From contig CAUJDD010000044.1 in NCBI GenBank assembly GCA_963169295.1, positions 1 to 64,000 of the forward strand: a stretch of 64,000 nucleotides of DNA, given 5' to 3'. The notes beneath the pieces are model-generated. The model ran no database searches. It was not told where the DNA came from and worked only from the letters and a program-made list of their open reading frames with translations. The position numbers and the translations under genes are program-made. This document shows, piece by piece, positions 9,101 to 17,738 of this stretch. Positions within the stretch are counted from its first letter, which is position 1, and every line of letters starts with the position of its first letter. Source of the stretch: UBA4416 sp020846025 (GTDB taxonomy: Bacteria > Bacteroidota > Bacteroidia > B-17B0 > Aurantibacillaceae).

Positions 9101-10443
9101 ATACCTAATCTGTGTAAGGTTGGGGCACGGTTTAATAAAACAGGATGTCCTTTTAATACGTTTTCTAAAATGTCCCAAACAATTGGTTCTTTTTTATCTA
9201 CAATTTTTTTAGCTGATTTTACGGTTTTTACAATACCACGCTCAATCATTTTGCGGATAACAAATGGCTTAAACAATTCAGCCGCCATGTCTTTTGGTAA
9301 ACCACACTCGTGTAGTTTCATTTCTGGACCAACAACAATTACCGAACGAGCCGAATAATCAACACGTTTACCTAATAAGTTTTGACGGAAACGACCTTGT
9401 TTTCCTTTTAATGAATCTGATAAAGATTTTAATGCACGGTTCGATTCGGTTTTTACAGCATTTGATTTACGTGAATTGTCAAATAATGAATCTACCGATT
9501 CTTGTAACATACGTTTTTCATTACGTAAAATTACGTCTGGCGCTTTAATTTCGATTAATCGTTTTAAACGGTTATTACGAATAATTACACGACGGTATAA
9601 GTCATTCAAATCTGATGTAGCAAAACGGCCACCGTCTAATGGAACTAACGGACGTAATTCTGGTGGAATAACCGGTACTGTTTTAATAATCATCCACTCT
9701 GGGCGATTTTCAATATTTTTATTAGCGGCGCGGAAAGCTTCAATAACTTGTAAGCGTTTTAAAGCTTCGTTTTTACGTTGTTGCGAAGTTTCGGTATTTG
9801 CTTTGTGTCTCAATTCGTAAGATAATTCATCTAACTCTAAACGAGCTAATAAATCTTGAAGCGCCTCAGCTCCCATCTTAGCAATAAACTTATTAGGATC
9901 ATTATCTTCTAATAAAGCATTTTCTTTAGGTAAGCTATCTACTAAATTTAAGTATTCTTCTTCGGTTAAGAAATCTAAGTATTGCGTACCGTTTTGAGCA
10001 GCAATACCAGCATTAATTACTACGTAACGTTCGTAGTAAATAATCATATCTAATTTCTTAGTTGGTAATCCTAATAAGTAACCAATTTTATTTGGTAATG
10101 AACGGAAATACCAAATATGAGCCACAGGAACTACTAAGTTAATGTGTCCCATACGCTCACGACGAACTTTCTTTTCAGTAACTTCAACTCCACAACGGTC
10201 GCAGATGATACCTTTATAACGAATACGCTTGTATTTTCCGCAATGACATTCGTAATCTTTTACAGGACCGAAAATACGTTCACAGAATAAACCATCTCTT
10301 TCTGGTTTATACGTACGGTAGTTAATGGTCTCTGGTTTTAATACTTCGCCAGCACTACGATTTAAAATCGTTTCTGGAGAAGCCAAACTAATCGTGATTT
10401 TCGAGAAGTTTGATTTTACTTTGTTGTCTTTTCTTAAAGCCAT
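6145..10443 (-). CDS. rpoC: DNA-directed RNA polymerase subunit beta'
   Basis: The 1432-residue beta' subunit of RNA polymerase; with beta it forms the active cleft. The N-terminal zinc-binding cysteines are C66, C68, C81 and C84. The catalytic magnesium motif NADFDGD is at 472-478 (Asp 474, 476, 478). A second zinc-binding cluster appears around CESKMGVCAKCYG, and the trigger-loop/bridge region is intact (LRTFHVGGTAS). Length and order match Bacteroidota beta'. It is the last gene of the operon, 62 bases after rpoB, with a hairpin in that spacer and a terminator downstream. Confidence 0.98.
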   Translation of the reverse strand: MALRKDNKVKSNFSKITISLASPETILNRSAGEVLKPETINYRTYKPERDGLFCERIFGPVKDYECHCGKYKRIRYKGIICDRCGVEVTEKKVRRERMGHINLVVPVAHIWYFRSLPNKIGYLLGLPTKKLDMIIYYERYVVINAGIAAQNGTQYLDFLTEEEYLNLVDSLPKENALLEDNDPNKFIAKMGAEALQDLLARLELDELSYELRHKANTETSQQRKNEALKRLQVIEAFRAANKNIENRPEWMIIKTVPVIPPELRPLVPLDGGRFATSDLNDLYRRVIIRNNRLKRLIEIKAPDVILRNEKRMLQESVDSLFDNSRKSNAVKTESNRALKSLSDSLKGKQGRFRQNLLGKRVDYSARSVIVVGPEMKLHECGLPKDMAAELFKPFVIRKMIERGIVKTVKSAKKIVDKKEPIVWDILENVLKGHPVLLNRAPTLHRLGIQAFQPKLIEGKAIQLHPLVCSAFNADFDGDQMAVHVPLGHAAVLEAQILMLASHNILNPSNGAPVAVPSQDMVLGLYYLTKSKRNLPNDRVRGEGKVFYSAEEVVIALNEKQVDIHAQIKVRITNAIEGDKLVTKLIDTTVGRVIFNQVVPHEVGYINELLTKKSLRDIIGMVVKKTGMAKTAKFLDDIKDLGFRTAFRGGLSFNLGDIETPDEKIKIINDARVQVDEVMSNYEMGFITNNERYNQIIDIWTHANSKVTKKVLDVLSTDKQGFNSVYMMLDSGARGSKEQIKQLSGMRGLMAKPQKAGDTTASIIENPVLSNFREGLSILEYFISTHGARKGLADTALKTADAGYLTRRLVDVAQDVIINEDDCGTLRGLTATALKNNDDVVESLADRILGRIALNDVYHPTTGELIVAGGEMIDEAVCATIDKSPIESVEIRSVLTCESKMGVCAKCYGRNLSNGRQVQLGEAVGVIAAQSIGEPGTQLTLRTFHVGGTASNTAVASSLLAKYDGIAEIDELRTIERVNQDGTKANVVIGRSTEVRIVDANTGITLTTGNIPYGSQLYIKPGAKVKKGDMICDWDPYNAVIVSEFAGTVEYESIKENVTYREEADEHTGFREKVIIESRDKSLSPLLRIVDKKGEPLKTYNLPISAHIVVNEKVKVEIGQILVKIPRVTGKTGDITGGLPRVTELFEARNPSNPAVVSEIDGIVSFGKIKRGNREIVVEAKTGEQHRYLVSLSKHILVQENDFVKAGEQLSDGAISPSDILAIKGPTAVQEYLVNEIQEVYRLQGQKLNDKHFETIVRQMMRKVQIDDPGDTSFLEAQLVNKTMFMEENDNLYGKKVVVDPGQSEELKRGQIISARKLRDENSILRRKDLKLVEARDAVPATATAILQGITRASLQTNSWISAASFQETTKVLNEAAVNGKVDTLQGLKENVIVGHLIPAGTGLRQYEKIVVGSKEEYEALMASKEEVEEDAE

Positions 10444-10463
10444 ATCTTTTATTAATGATTTTA

Positions 10464-10493
10464 GATATAAGGTTTATTGCTAAACCTTATATC
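10464..10493 (-). promoter_or_regulatory. Perfect hairpin in the rpoB-rpoC spacer
   Basis: GATATAAGGTTTA (10464-10476) is perfectly complementary to TAAACCTTATATC (10481-10493) with a four-base loop. It fills most of the short spacer and has no long T-run after it on the minus strand, so an RNA-processing or mRNA-stability role is more likely than full termination. Confidence 0.6.
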
Positions 10494-10505
10494 ATCAATT
10501 TTAAA

Positions 10506-13500
10506 TTAATCTAACGTTACATCTAAAGCTAATCCACGTAATTCGTGCATTAATACATTAAATGATTCTGGAATGCCTGGAGTAGGGATGTTTTCGCCTT
10601 TTACAATAGCTTCATAAGCTTTTGCACGACCCATAACATCATCTGATTTTACAGTTAATAATTCTTGTAACACATTAGCAGCTCCATAAGCTTCTAATGC
10701 CCACACCTCCATCTCACCAAAACGCTGACCACCAAATTGTGCTTTACCACCCAATGGTTGTTGTGTAATTAATGAGTAAGGTCCTATAGAACGAGCATGC
10801 ATCTTATCATCTACCATGTGTCCTAATTTTAACATGTAAATAATACCTACAGTTGCCGGTTGGTCAAACTTCTCACCTGTTCCACCGTCAAATAAATAAG
10901 TACGACCATATTGTGGAATTCCTGCTTTACTTGTGTATTCATCTATTTGTTCCATAGATGCACCATCAAAGATTGGTGTAGAGAATTTTAATCCTAATTT
11001 TTGTCCAGCCCAAGCTAACACCGTTTCGTAAATTTGTCCAATATTCATACGAGAAGGTACACCTAATGGATTTAATACGATATCTACTGGTGTTCCATCT
11101 TCTAAGAATGGCATATCTTCTTCTTTTACAATACGAGCCACAATACCTTTGTTACCATGACGACCAGCCATTTTATCACCCACTCTTAACTTACGTTTTT
11201 GAGCAATGTAAACTTTAGCTAATTGTACAATACCATTTGGTAGTTCGTCTCCAACTGTTATTTGGAATTTAGCACGTTTATACTGACCTAAGTAATCGTT
11301 ATACTTAATCATAAAATTATGTAACAAACGCTCTATTTGCTCATTTTTATCTTTATCAGTAGTCCAGTTTCCTGGATTTACTTCTGAGAAATCAACTTTC
11401 TCTAATAATTTTTGAGTAAACTTAGTGCCTTTTGTTATAATTTCTTCGCCTAAGATGTTGGTTACACCTTGCGATGTACGACCATTTACTAACTCAAATA
11501 ATTTTTCAATTAATTGATATTTAATATTAGCTACATCCTTATAATGATCCGCATCTAATTTTTCTAATAAAGGTTTTTCGTCGGCTTTTTGTTTTTTATC
11601 TTTAATAGCACGAGAGAACAATTTTTTATCTACAATTACTCCTTTAATAGAAGGGGATACGCGTAAGGAAGCATCTTTAACATCACCAGCTTTGTCGCCA
11701 AAGATAGCACGTAATAATTTTTCTTCTGGTGACGGATCTGTTTCTCCTTTAGGTGTAATTTTTCCTATTAAGATATCACCCTCTTTAACCTCAGCCCCAA
11801 TACGAATAATTCCTTTTTCATCTAGGTCTTTTGTAGCGTCTTCAGATACATTTGGAATGTCTGGTGTTAATTCTTCCATACCACGTTTGGTATCACGAAC
11901 CTCTAATGAATATTCATCAATATGAATTGAAGTGAATATATCATCACGAATAATTTTTTCGTTAATTACAATCGCATCCTCAAAGTTATACCCTTTCCAA
12001 GGCATAAAAGCTACTTTTAAGTTACGACCCAGTGCTAATTCTCCGTTTTCGGTTGCATAACCCTCACACAACACTTGTCCTTTAGTTACCTTATCGCCTT
12101 TTTTCACAATTGGCTTAAGGTTCATACAAGTACTTTGATTGGTTTTTTGGAACTTAGTTAATTTATATGTTCTTACATCGCCTTCAAAACTCACTAACTG
12201 TTCGTCTTTTGAGCGATTATAACGAATAACAATTTCACGAGCGTCAACATACTCAACAACACCTTCACCTTCTGCGTTAATTAACACGCGGCTATCTTCT
12301 GCCACACGAGCTTCGATACCTGTCCCTACAATTGGTGCTTGAGGACGCATTAATGGAACCGCTTGACGCTGCATGTTCGAACCCATTAAGGCACGGTTAG
12401 CATCATCATGTTCTAAGAATGGAATTAATGAAGCAGCAATAGAGGCAATTTGGTTTGGTGCCACGTCCATTAAATGAATTTGAGATGGCTCTAATACTGG
12501 GAAATCTCCTTCGTAACGAGCGGTAACTTTATCATCTTTAAAGTTTCCTTTATCATCTAATTCAGCACTTGTTTGAGCAATATTTTTTAAATCTTCTTCT
12601 TCGGCAGTTAAATAAGTAATGCCTTTGTTTACATCAACTTTACCATTTGTTACTGTACGGAATGGTGTTTCAATAAATCCTAACTTATTTACTTTAGCAA
12701 ATACACACAACGAAGAAATTAATCCAATGTTTGGACCTTCTGGTGTTTCAATAGTACACAAACGACCATAGTGAGTATAATGAACGTCACGCACCTCGAA
12801 ACCAGCACGCTCACGGCTTAAACCTCCTGGCCCGAGTGCCGATAAACGACGCTTATGTGTAATCTCTGATAATGGATTAGTTTGATCCATAAATTGAGAT
12901 AACTGATTTGTTCCAAAGAATGAATTAATTACCGAAGATAATGTTTTAGCATTAATCAAATCGGTTGGCGTAAATACCTCGTTATCGCGTACATTCATAC
13001 GTTCGCGAATTGTACGAGCCATACGAGCTAATCCAACACCAAATTGTGAAAATAATTGCTCACCAACAGTACGTACACGACGATTTGATAAGTGGTCAAT
13101 ATCATCAACATCTGTTTTAGAGTTAATTAATTCAATAAGATATTTCATAATCAAGATAATATCTTCTCTCGTTAATACTCTAATGTTCATAGGAATATCA
13201 ATTCCTAATTTTTTATTGATACGGAAACGTCCTACTTCTCCTAAATCGTAACGTTTATCAGAGAAGAATAATTTATCAATTACGCCACGTGCTGTTTCCT
13301 CATCTGGTGGTTCAGCATTACGAAGTAAACGATAAATGTATTCAATCGCTTCTTTTTCTGAGTTGGTTGAGTCTTTTTGTAAGGTATTGTAAATAATAGC
13401 AAAATCTGCTGAATTTACATTTTCTTTATGTAAGATGATAGATTTAACGCCATTATCCGCAATTAAATCAATGTGTGCATCTTCTAAAACTGTTTCACGA

Positions 13501-14318
13501 TCTAAAATAACTTCGTTACGCTCGATAGAAACTACCTCTCCGGTATCTTCATCAACAAAGTCTTCAATCCAAGTTTTTAAAACACGAGCCGCTAATCTAC
13601 GACCTACTTCGCGTTTTAAACCTGCCTTTGAAACTTTAACCTCATCAGCAAGACCAAAAATTTCTAAGATTTGTTTATCGCTTTCAAAACCAATAGCACG
13701 TAGTAATGTGGTTACAGGTAACTTTTTCTTACGATCAATGTATGCATACATCACGTTGTTAATGTCGGTAGCAAATTCAATCCAAGAACCTTTGAAAGGG
13801 ATAACACGAGCACTATATAATTTAGTACCATTGGCGTGACGGCTTTGGCCAAAGAACACACCAGGCGAACGATGTAATTGAGAAACAATAACACGTTCAG
13901 CACCATTAATTACAAACGAACCTTTTGGTGTCATGTATGGAATTGTTCCTAAATAAACATCCTGCACAATGGTTTCAAAATCTTCATGTTCAGGGTCAGT
14001 ACAATAAAGTTTTAATTTAGCTTTTAAAGGTACTGAGTATGTTAAGCCTCTACTGATACATTCATCTAGTCCGTAGCGTGGAGGATCAACAAAATAATCC
14101 AAAAACTCTAATACGAAATTATTTCTGGCGTCAGAAATTGGGAAATTTTCGGCAAATACGCGAAACAATCCTTCGTTTTTACGGTTTTCGGGAGTGGTTT
14201 CTAATTGAAAAAAATCCTGAAAGGATTTGATTTGAATATCCAAGAAATCTGGATAATCAACTGGGAATTTATTAGAAGAGAAATTTATTCTCTGTGATTT
14301 TTTTACTGTTGTAGCCAA
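10506..14318 (-). CDS. rpoB: DNA-directed RNA polymerase subunit beta
   Basis: The 1270-residue beta subunit of RNA polymerase. The rifampicin-binding segment reads QFMDQTNPLSEITHKRRLSALG, split here only in the text by context; Asp478 and the downstream His and Ser correspond to the residues whose change gives rifampicin resistance in E. coli, and all are in the wild-type state. The motifs GRHGNKG and FGEMEVWALEAYGA near the C terminus are present. The protein is complete. It sits between rplL (114-base spacer with a strong hairpin) and rpoC. Confidence 0.98.
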   Translation of the reverse strand: MATTVKKSQRINFSSNKFPVDYPDFLDIQIKSFQDFFQLETTPENRKNEGLFRVFAENFPISDARNNFVLEFLDYFVDPPRYGLDECISRGLTYSVPLKAKLKLYCTDPEHEDFETIVQDVYLGTIPYMTPKGSFVINGAERVIVSQLHRSPGVFFGQSRHANGTKLYSARVIPFKGSWIEFATDINNVMYAYIDRKKKLPVTTLLRAIGFESDKQILEIFGLADEVKVSKAGLKREVGRRLAARVLKTWIEDFVDEDTGEVVSIERNEVILDRETVLEDAHIDLIADNGVKSIILHKENVNSADFAIIYNTLQKDSTNSEKEAIEYIYRLLRNAEPPDEETARGVIDKLFFSDKRYDLGEVGRFRINKKLGIDIPMNIRVLTREDIILIMKYLIELINSKTDVDDIDHLSNRRVRTVGEQLFSQFGVGLARMARTIRERMNVRDNEVFTPTDLINAKTLSSVINSFFGTNQLSQFMDQTNPLSEITHKRRLSALGPGGLSRERAGFEVRDVHYTHYGRLCTIETPEGPNIGLISSLCVFAKVNKLGFIETPFRTVTNGKVDVNKGITYLTAEEEDLKNIAQTSAELDDKGNFKDDKVTARYEGDFPVLEPSQIHLMDVAPNQIASIAASLIPFLEHDDANRALMGSNMQRQAVPLMRPQAPIVGTGIEARVAEDSRVLINAEGEGVVEYVDAREIVIRYNRSKDEQLVSFEGDVRTYKLTKFQKTNQSTCMNLKPIVKKGDKVTKGQVLCEGYATENGELALGRNLKVAFMPWKGYNFEDAIVINEKIIRDDIFTSIHIDEYSLEVRDTKRGMEELTPDIPNVSEDATKDLDEKGIIRIGAEVKEGDILIGKITPKGETDPSPEEKLLRAIFGDKAGDVKDASLRVSPSIKGVIVDKKLFSRAIKDKKQKADEKPLLEKLDADHYKDVANIKYQLIEKLFELVNGRTSQGVTNILGEEIITKGTKFTQKLLEKVDFSEVNPGNWTTDKDKNEQIERLLHNFMIKYNDYLGQYKRAKFQITVGDELPNGIVQLAKVYIAQKRKLRVGDKMAGRHGNKGIVARIVKEEDMPFLEDGTPVDIVLNPLGVPSRMNIGQIYETVLAWAGQKLGLKFSTPIFDGASMEQIDEYTSKAGIPQYGRTYLFDGGTGEKFDQPATVGIIYMLKLGHMVDDKMHARSIGPYSLITQQPLGGKAQFGGQRFGEMEVWALEAYGAANVLQELLTVKSDDVMGRAKAYEAIVKGENIPTPGIPESFNVLMHELRGLALDVTLD

Positions 14319-14377
14319 GGTATTTAAGTTTATTTGGTTTGTATATTAAAAGAGAACTCTGATGACTAAAAGCAGAA

Positions 14378-14418
14378 AGGGTTAAGGCTCTTTGCAATGC
14401 AGGGAGAGCCTTAACTCT
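14378..14418 (-). promoter_or_regulatory. Hairpin in the rplL-rpoB spacer, likely attenuator or processing site
   Basis: AGGGTTAAGGCTCT (14378-14391) pairs with AGAGCCTTAACTCT (14405-14418) with one mismatch and a 13-base loop. It lies just after rplL. In E. coli the same spacer holds an attenuator and RNase III site that lowers rpoBC expression relative to ribosomal proteins; the same role here is inference from position. Confidence 0.65.
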
Positions 14419-14432
14419 TAAATATGAGTAAA

Positions 14433-14810
14433 TTATTTTACTTCTACTTTTGCACCAGCTTCTTCTAAAGCCTTTTTAATAGACTCAGCTTCTTCTTTTG
14501 CAATACCTTCTTTAACTGGTTTTGGAGCGCCATCTACTAAGTCTTTAGCTTCTTTTAAGCCAAGTCCTGTTAAGTCTTTTACAACTTTTACAACACCTAA
14601 TTTAGCTGCACCTGCGTCAACTAAAATTACATCAAATGCTGTTTTAGCTGCACCCGCGTCTGCTCCGCCAGCTGCACCACCACCTGCAACTACTACTGCA
14701 GCTGCTGCTGGTTCAATTCCGTATTCGTCTTTTAATACAGTTGCTAATTCCTGTACTTCTTTTACTGTTAAGTTTACTAATGTTTCAGCGATTGCTTTTA
14801 CGTCTGCCAT
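14433..14810 (-). CDS. rplL: 50S ribosomal protein bL12 (L7/L12)
   Basis: The 125-residue ribosomal stalk protein that recruits translation factors. It has the usual layout: an N-terminal dimerisation helix (1-35), an Ala/Gly-rich flexible hinge (about 36-55) and a globular C-terminal domain with the KVVKDLTGLGLKEAKDLVD segment. It follows rplJ after 77 bases, as in nearly all bacteria. The hairpin after the gene probably sets the ratio of L12 to RNA polymerase subunits. Confidence 0.97.
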   Translation of the reverse strand: MADVKAIAETLVNLTVKEVQELATVLKDEYGIEPAAAAVVVAGGGAAGGADAGAAKTAFDVILVDAGAAKLGVVKVVKDLTGLGLKEAKDLVDGAPKPVKEGIAKEEAESIKKALEEAGAKVEVK

Positions 14811-14887
14811 TTTTATTAGTTTTTAAATGTTAATGTTTAATGTTAATTGTTTTTGTTTTTTTGACTGTTCTTTTGTTCAGTTTTTAA

Positions 14888-15391
14888 TTATGCGGCTGCT
14901 TCAGCACCATCTTTGGTTTTGTTCTCTAAACCACCTATCACACGTTGGATAGGAGATTTTAATAAGCCAATGATTTCGCCGATTAACTCGTTTTTCGATT
15001 TTAATGCTGCTAAAGACTCTAATTTATCGTCGCCGATAAAAATCATTTCTTCAACATAAGCTGCTTTTAATTTTGGTTTGTCACCGCCTTTGCGGAAGTC
15101 TTTAATTAATTTAGCGGGGATGTTAGACACCTCTGTAAACATTAAAGCTGTTTCGCCTTTTAATGCTGGGATTAATTCAGCCATTTTGCTGTCGTTAGCA
15201 CGCTCTAAAGCTTTCTTTAATAACGTGTTTTTAACAACCTGCATTACAACTTTTTTCTCAAAGCAAGAACGACGGAACTGACCAACTTTTTCTACTGTTA
15301 AAGAAGAACAATCAGCTAAATAGATTTTAGTATTAGCGTTTAATAAGTCTAATATTCTTTCTATTTCCTGTGTTTTTTCTTGTTTGTTCAT
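14888..15391 (-). CDS. rplJ: 50S ribosomal protein uL10
   Basis: The 167-residue base of the ribosomal stalk, which binds 23S rRNA and carries L12 dimers at its C-terminal helix. The N-terminal RNA-binding region (NKQEKTQEIERILDLLNAN) and the C-terminal ALKSKNELIGEIIGLL segment are typical. Only 20 bases separate it from rplA, so the long L10-binding leader seen in enterobacteria does not fit here; control may lie elsewhere in the operon. Confidence 0.97.
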   Translation of the reverse strand: MNKQEKTQEIERILDLLNANTKIYLADCSSLTVEKVGQFRRSCFEKKVVMQVVKNTLLKKALERANDSKMAELIPALKGETALMFTEVSNIPAKLIKDFRKGGDKPKLKAAYVEEMIFIGDDKLESLAALKSKNELIGEIIGLLKSPIQRVIGGLENKTKDGAEAAA

Positions 15392-15411
15392 ACTAACAGA
15401 TTGTTTTTTGA

Positions 15412-16104
15412 TTAGTTAAATGATTTAGTGTCGATTTGGATTCCTGCACTCATAGTACTGCTCATAAATACAGATTTTACATAAGTACCTTTTGCAGAAC
15501 TAGGCTTTAATTTTACAATAGCTTGTAAAACTTCCATTGCATTCTCAGAAATTTTTTGGGCATCAAAAGATACTCTTCCAATTCCTGCGTGTACAATACC
15601 CGCTTTATCTACTTTAAAATCAATTTTTCCGCCTTTTGAGTCGGTAACTGCTTTACCTACTTCCATAGTTACAGTTCCTGTTTTAGGATTAGGCATTAAT
15701 CCGCGTGGACCTAATACACGACCTAAAGCACCAACTTTACCCATTACTGAAGGCATAGTGATGATTACGTCTACATCTGTCCAACCACCTTTAATTTTTT
15801 CGATGTACTCGTCTAATCCTACATAATCCGCACCTGCTGCTTTAGCTTCAGCTTCCTTATCAGGAGTTACTAAGGCTAAAACCCGCATTGTTTTACCTGT
15901 ACCGTGTGGTAAGGTAACTGTTCCACGAACCATTTGATTAGCTTTACGAGGATCAACTCCTAAACGGATTGCTAAATCCACCGAAGCATCAAATTTAGTA
16001 GTTGTAATGTCTTTTACAACTTTTGAAGCTTCTTCTACTGTATGTGCTTTGTTTACATCAAACTTAGCATCTGCAGTTTTTCTTTTTTTAGTTAACGTTG
16101 CCAT
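15412..16104 (-). CDS. rplA: 50S ribosomal protein uL1
   Basis: The 230-residue L1 protein of the large subunit, which shapes the L1 stalk and helps release deacylated tRNA. In many bacteria it also represses its own operon by binding mRNA near rplK. The motifs LPHGTGK, VDVIITMPSVMGKVGALGRVLGPRGLMPNPK (given here only as a region at about 112-142) and GTYVKSVFMSSTMS identify it. It is 25 bases after rplK on the same strand. Confidence 0.97.
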   Translation of the reverse strand: MATLTKKRKTADAKFDVNKAHTVEEASKVVKDITTTKFDASVDLAIRLGVDPRKANQMVRGTVTLPHGTGKTMRVLALVTPDKEAEAKAAGADYVGLDEYIEKIKGGWTDVDVIITMPSVMGKVGALGRVLGPRGLMPNPKTGTVTMEVGKAVTDSKGGKIDFKVDKAGIVHAGIGRVSFDAQKISENAMEVLQAIVKLKPSSAKGTYVKSVFMSSTMSAGIQIDTKSFN

Positions 16105-16129
16105 TTTTAAAGCTTGTTTTAGTTAATAA

Positions 16130-16576
16130 TTAATTAGTTTTTAATGGTGATTCGCCTGTTACCGTAACTCCCATACTGCGAGCAGTACCTGCTACCATAC
16201 TCATAGCCGATTCAATTGTAAAACAGTTCATGTCCACAATTTTATCGGTAGCAATAGTACGCACTTGATCCCATGTAATAGAACCAACTTTTTTACGGTT
16301 ACTTTGGCCTGAACCAACTTTAATTTTTGCGGCCTCTAAAATTTGTACACCCACTGGCGGACGTTTGATAATGAAATCAAAAGTCTTGTCGGAGTAAACA
16401 TTAATGATAACTGGTAATACTTTGCCAGCTTGTTCTTGAGTTCTAGCGTTAAATTGCTTACAGAACTCCATAATGTTTACACCTTTGGCACCTAAGGCTG
16501 GACCAATTGGAGGCGACGGGTTAGCAGCTCCACCTTTTACTTGAAGCTTAACAATTGCTGATAACTCTTTTGCCAT
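16130..16576 (-). CDS. rplK: 50S ribosomal protein uL11
   Basis: The 148-residue L11 protein, which binds the GTPase-associated region of 23S rRNA and is needed for RelA-type responses. The N-terminal LQVKGGAANPSPPIGPALG segment with its two conserved prolines and the C-terminal RNA-binding domain (GTARSMGVTV) are intact. A 158-base spacer separates it from nusG; this spacer holds a hairpin that could be an L1 target. Confidence 0.97.
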   Translation of the reverse strand: MAKELSAIVKLQVKGGAANPSPPIGPALGAKGVNIMEFCKQFNARTQEQAGKVLPVIINVYSDKTFDFIIKRPPVGVQILEAAKIKVGSGQSNRKKVGSITWDQVRTIATDKIVDMNCFTIESAMSMVAGTARSMGVTVTGESPLKTN

Positions 16577-16602
16577 TTTGTTTGTTATTTTATTTGTTTA
16601 TT

Positions 16603-16638
16603 GAAAAGTGTCTGATGGCTCATCATCATTTACTTTTC
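16603..16638 (-). promoter_or_regulatory. Structured leader before rplK, candidate L1-binding site
   Basis: GAAAAGT (16603-16609) pairs with ACTTTTC (16632-16638), and inside it GATG (16614-16617) pairs with CATC (16621-16624), leaving an asymmetric internal loop. It lies in the nusG-rplK spacer, where L1 autoregulatory sites occur in other bacteria. Function is inferred from position and shape only. Confidence 0.4.
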
Positions 16639-16734
16639 GGTATTGAGGTTTTCTATTTGGAGATTACTTTGAGTTGGAAGCAGCAAAGCGTCTCATTTTT
16701 CCTTATGTACTAACCTACAATTTTTTTAATATTT

Positions 16735-17307
16735 TTATTCTTTTTCTACTTCGCCAAAACTTAATTCAACTGGTGTTTTACGTCCAAAGATTTTAACCGT
16801 AACCTTAATCTTCTTCTTCTCATCATTAATTTCCTCGATAGTTCCGTTAAATCCATTGAATGGTCCATTAATTACCTTAACCGATTCACCAACCATATAA
16901 TTACTAGTTACCACACTTTCAGCTTCGGTTAATTCATCAACCTTACCTAAAATTCTATTTACTTCCGATAAGCGCATCGGCACCGCTTCTCCACCTTTTG
17001 TTTCTCCTAAGAACCCGATAACACCTGTGATGTTTTTAATAACGTGTGCAACTTCGCCTACCAGTGCAGCCTCAATTAACACATAACCAGGATAGAAAGA
17101 ACGTTCTTTTTGAATTTTCTTTCCATTTCTAATTTGGATAAACTTTTCGGTTGGAATTAAAACTTGAGATACATAATCATTCATTTTTAAACGATTAATC
17201 TCAACTTCAATATATTGTTTTACTTTTTTCTCTTGACCACTAACAGCACGAACGACGTACCATTTTTTTGCAATTGAAGAGATTTCTTTATTAGTTGTAC
17301 TAGACAT
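16735..17307 (-). CDS. nusG: Transcription termination/antitermination factor NusG
   Basis: A 190-residue NusG that binds RNA polymerase and couples it to Rho or the ribosome. The NGN domain starts at KKWYVVRAVSGQEKKVK (about 14-30) and includes RSFYPGYVLIEA. The C-terminal KOW domain contains VKVINGPFNGFNGTIEEI and ends in a short strand (FGRKTPVELSFGEVE). It is 21 bases after secE, in the standard position. Confidence 0.97.
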   Translation of the reverse strand: MSSTTNKEISSIAKKWYVVRAVSGQEKKVKQYIEVEINRLKMNDYVSQVLIPTEKFIQIRNGKKIQKERSFYPGYVLIEAALVGEVAHVIKNITGVIGFLGETKGGEAVPMRLSEVNRILGKVDELTEAESVVTSNYMVGESVKVINGPFNGFNGTIEEINDEKKKIKVTVKIFGRKTPVELSFGEVEKE

Positions 17308-17328
17308 GTAATGCGATTCAAAAAAAGA

Positions 17329-17529
17329 TTATAAACTATTTACCATTTGATAAGCTAATTCCATTAACTTACTAAATCCCACATCCATTCCCCAAACAAC
17401 TAATCCAATTATAGTTGATGCTATCATCACTAAAATGGCGCTACTTTGTAATTCGCCCCAAGTTGGCCAAGTTACTTTATGGAATAATTCGTCTTTTGTT
17501 TCGTTAATATATGCACTAAATTTACTCAT
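17329..17529 (-). CDS. secE: Preprotein translocase subunit SecE
   Basis: A 66-residue, single-span SecE that clamps SecY in the general secretion channel. The conserved amphipathic segment (KDELFHKVTWPTWGELQSSA) precedes one membrane helix at about 31-52. This short form, with one transmembrane segment, is usual outside enterobacteria. It lies between tRNA-Trp and nusG. Confidence 0.95.
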   Translation of the reverse strand: MSKFSAYINETKDELFHKVTWPTWGELQSSAILVMIASTIIGLVVWGMDVGFSKLMELAYQMVNSL

Positions 17530-17592
17530 AGCTCTTTTTAGTTTTTATGATTTTAAGGAATCATATAATTCCTAAAATCTTAATTTATGTAG

Positions 17593-17663
17593 CACGGGTG
17601 GAGAGATTCGAACTCCCATCTGCGGTTTTGGAGACCGTAATTCTACCCTTGAACTACACCCGT
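17593..17663 (-). tRNA. trnW: tRNA-Trp (anticodon CCA)
   Basis: A 71-base cloverleaf on the minus strand. The acceptor pairs ACGGGTG with CACCCGT and the discriminator is G. The anticodon CCA lies at 17629-17631 and the T-arm contains GTTCGAATC. No 3' CCA is encoded. It lies between tuf and secE. Confidence 0.95.
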
Positions 17664-17684
17664 AACACCTTTATCTTTTAAACA

Positions 17685-17722
17685 GCAAAATGGCTAAGCC
17701 TTTCGGCAAGCCATTTTACTGC
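17685..17722 (-). terminator. Hairpin after tuf, terminator or processing site
   Basis: AAAATGGCT (17687-17695) pairs with AGCCATTTT (17709-17717), and GCC (17698-17700) with GGC (17705-17707), around a TTTC loop. It starts 17 bases after the tuf stop. The T-run after it on the minus strand is interrupted, so it may be a partial terminator or a cleavage signal before tRNA-Trp. Confidence 0.55.
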
Positions 17723-17738
17723 TTAATTAAGTATCTTA

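Noticed and set aside
15392..15411. An L10-type autoregulatory leader before rplJ
   Set aside because: The 20-base gap is too short for such a leader.
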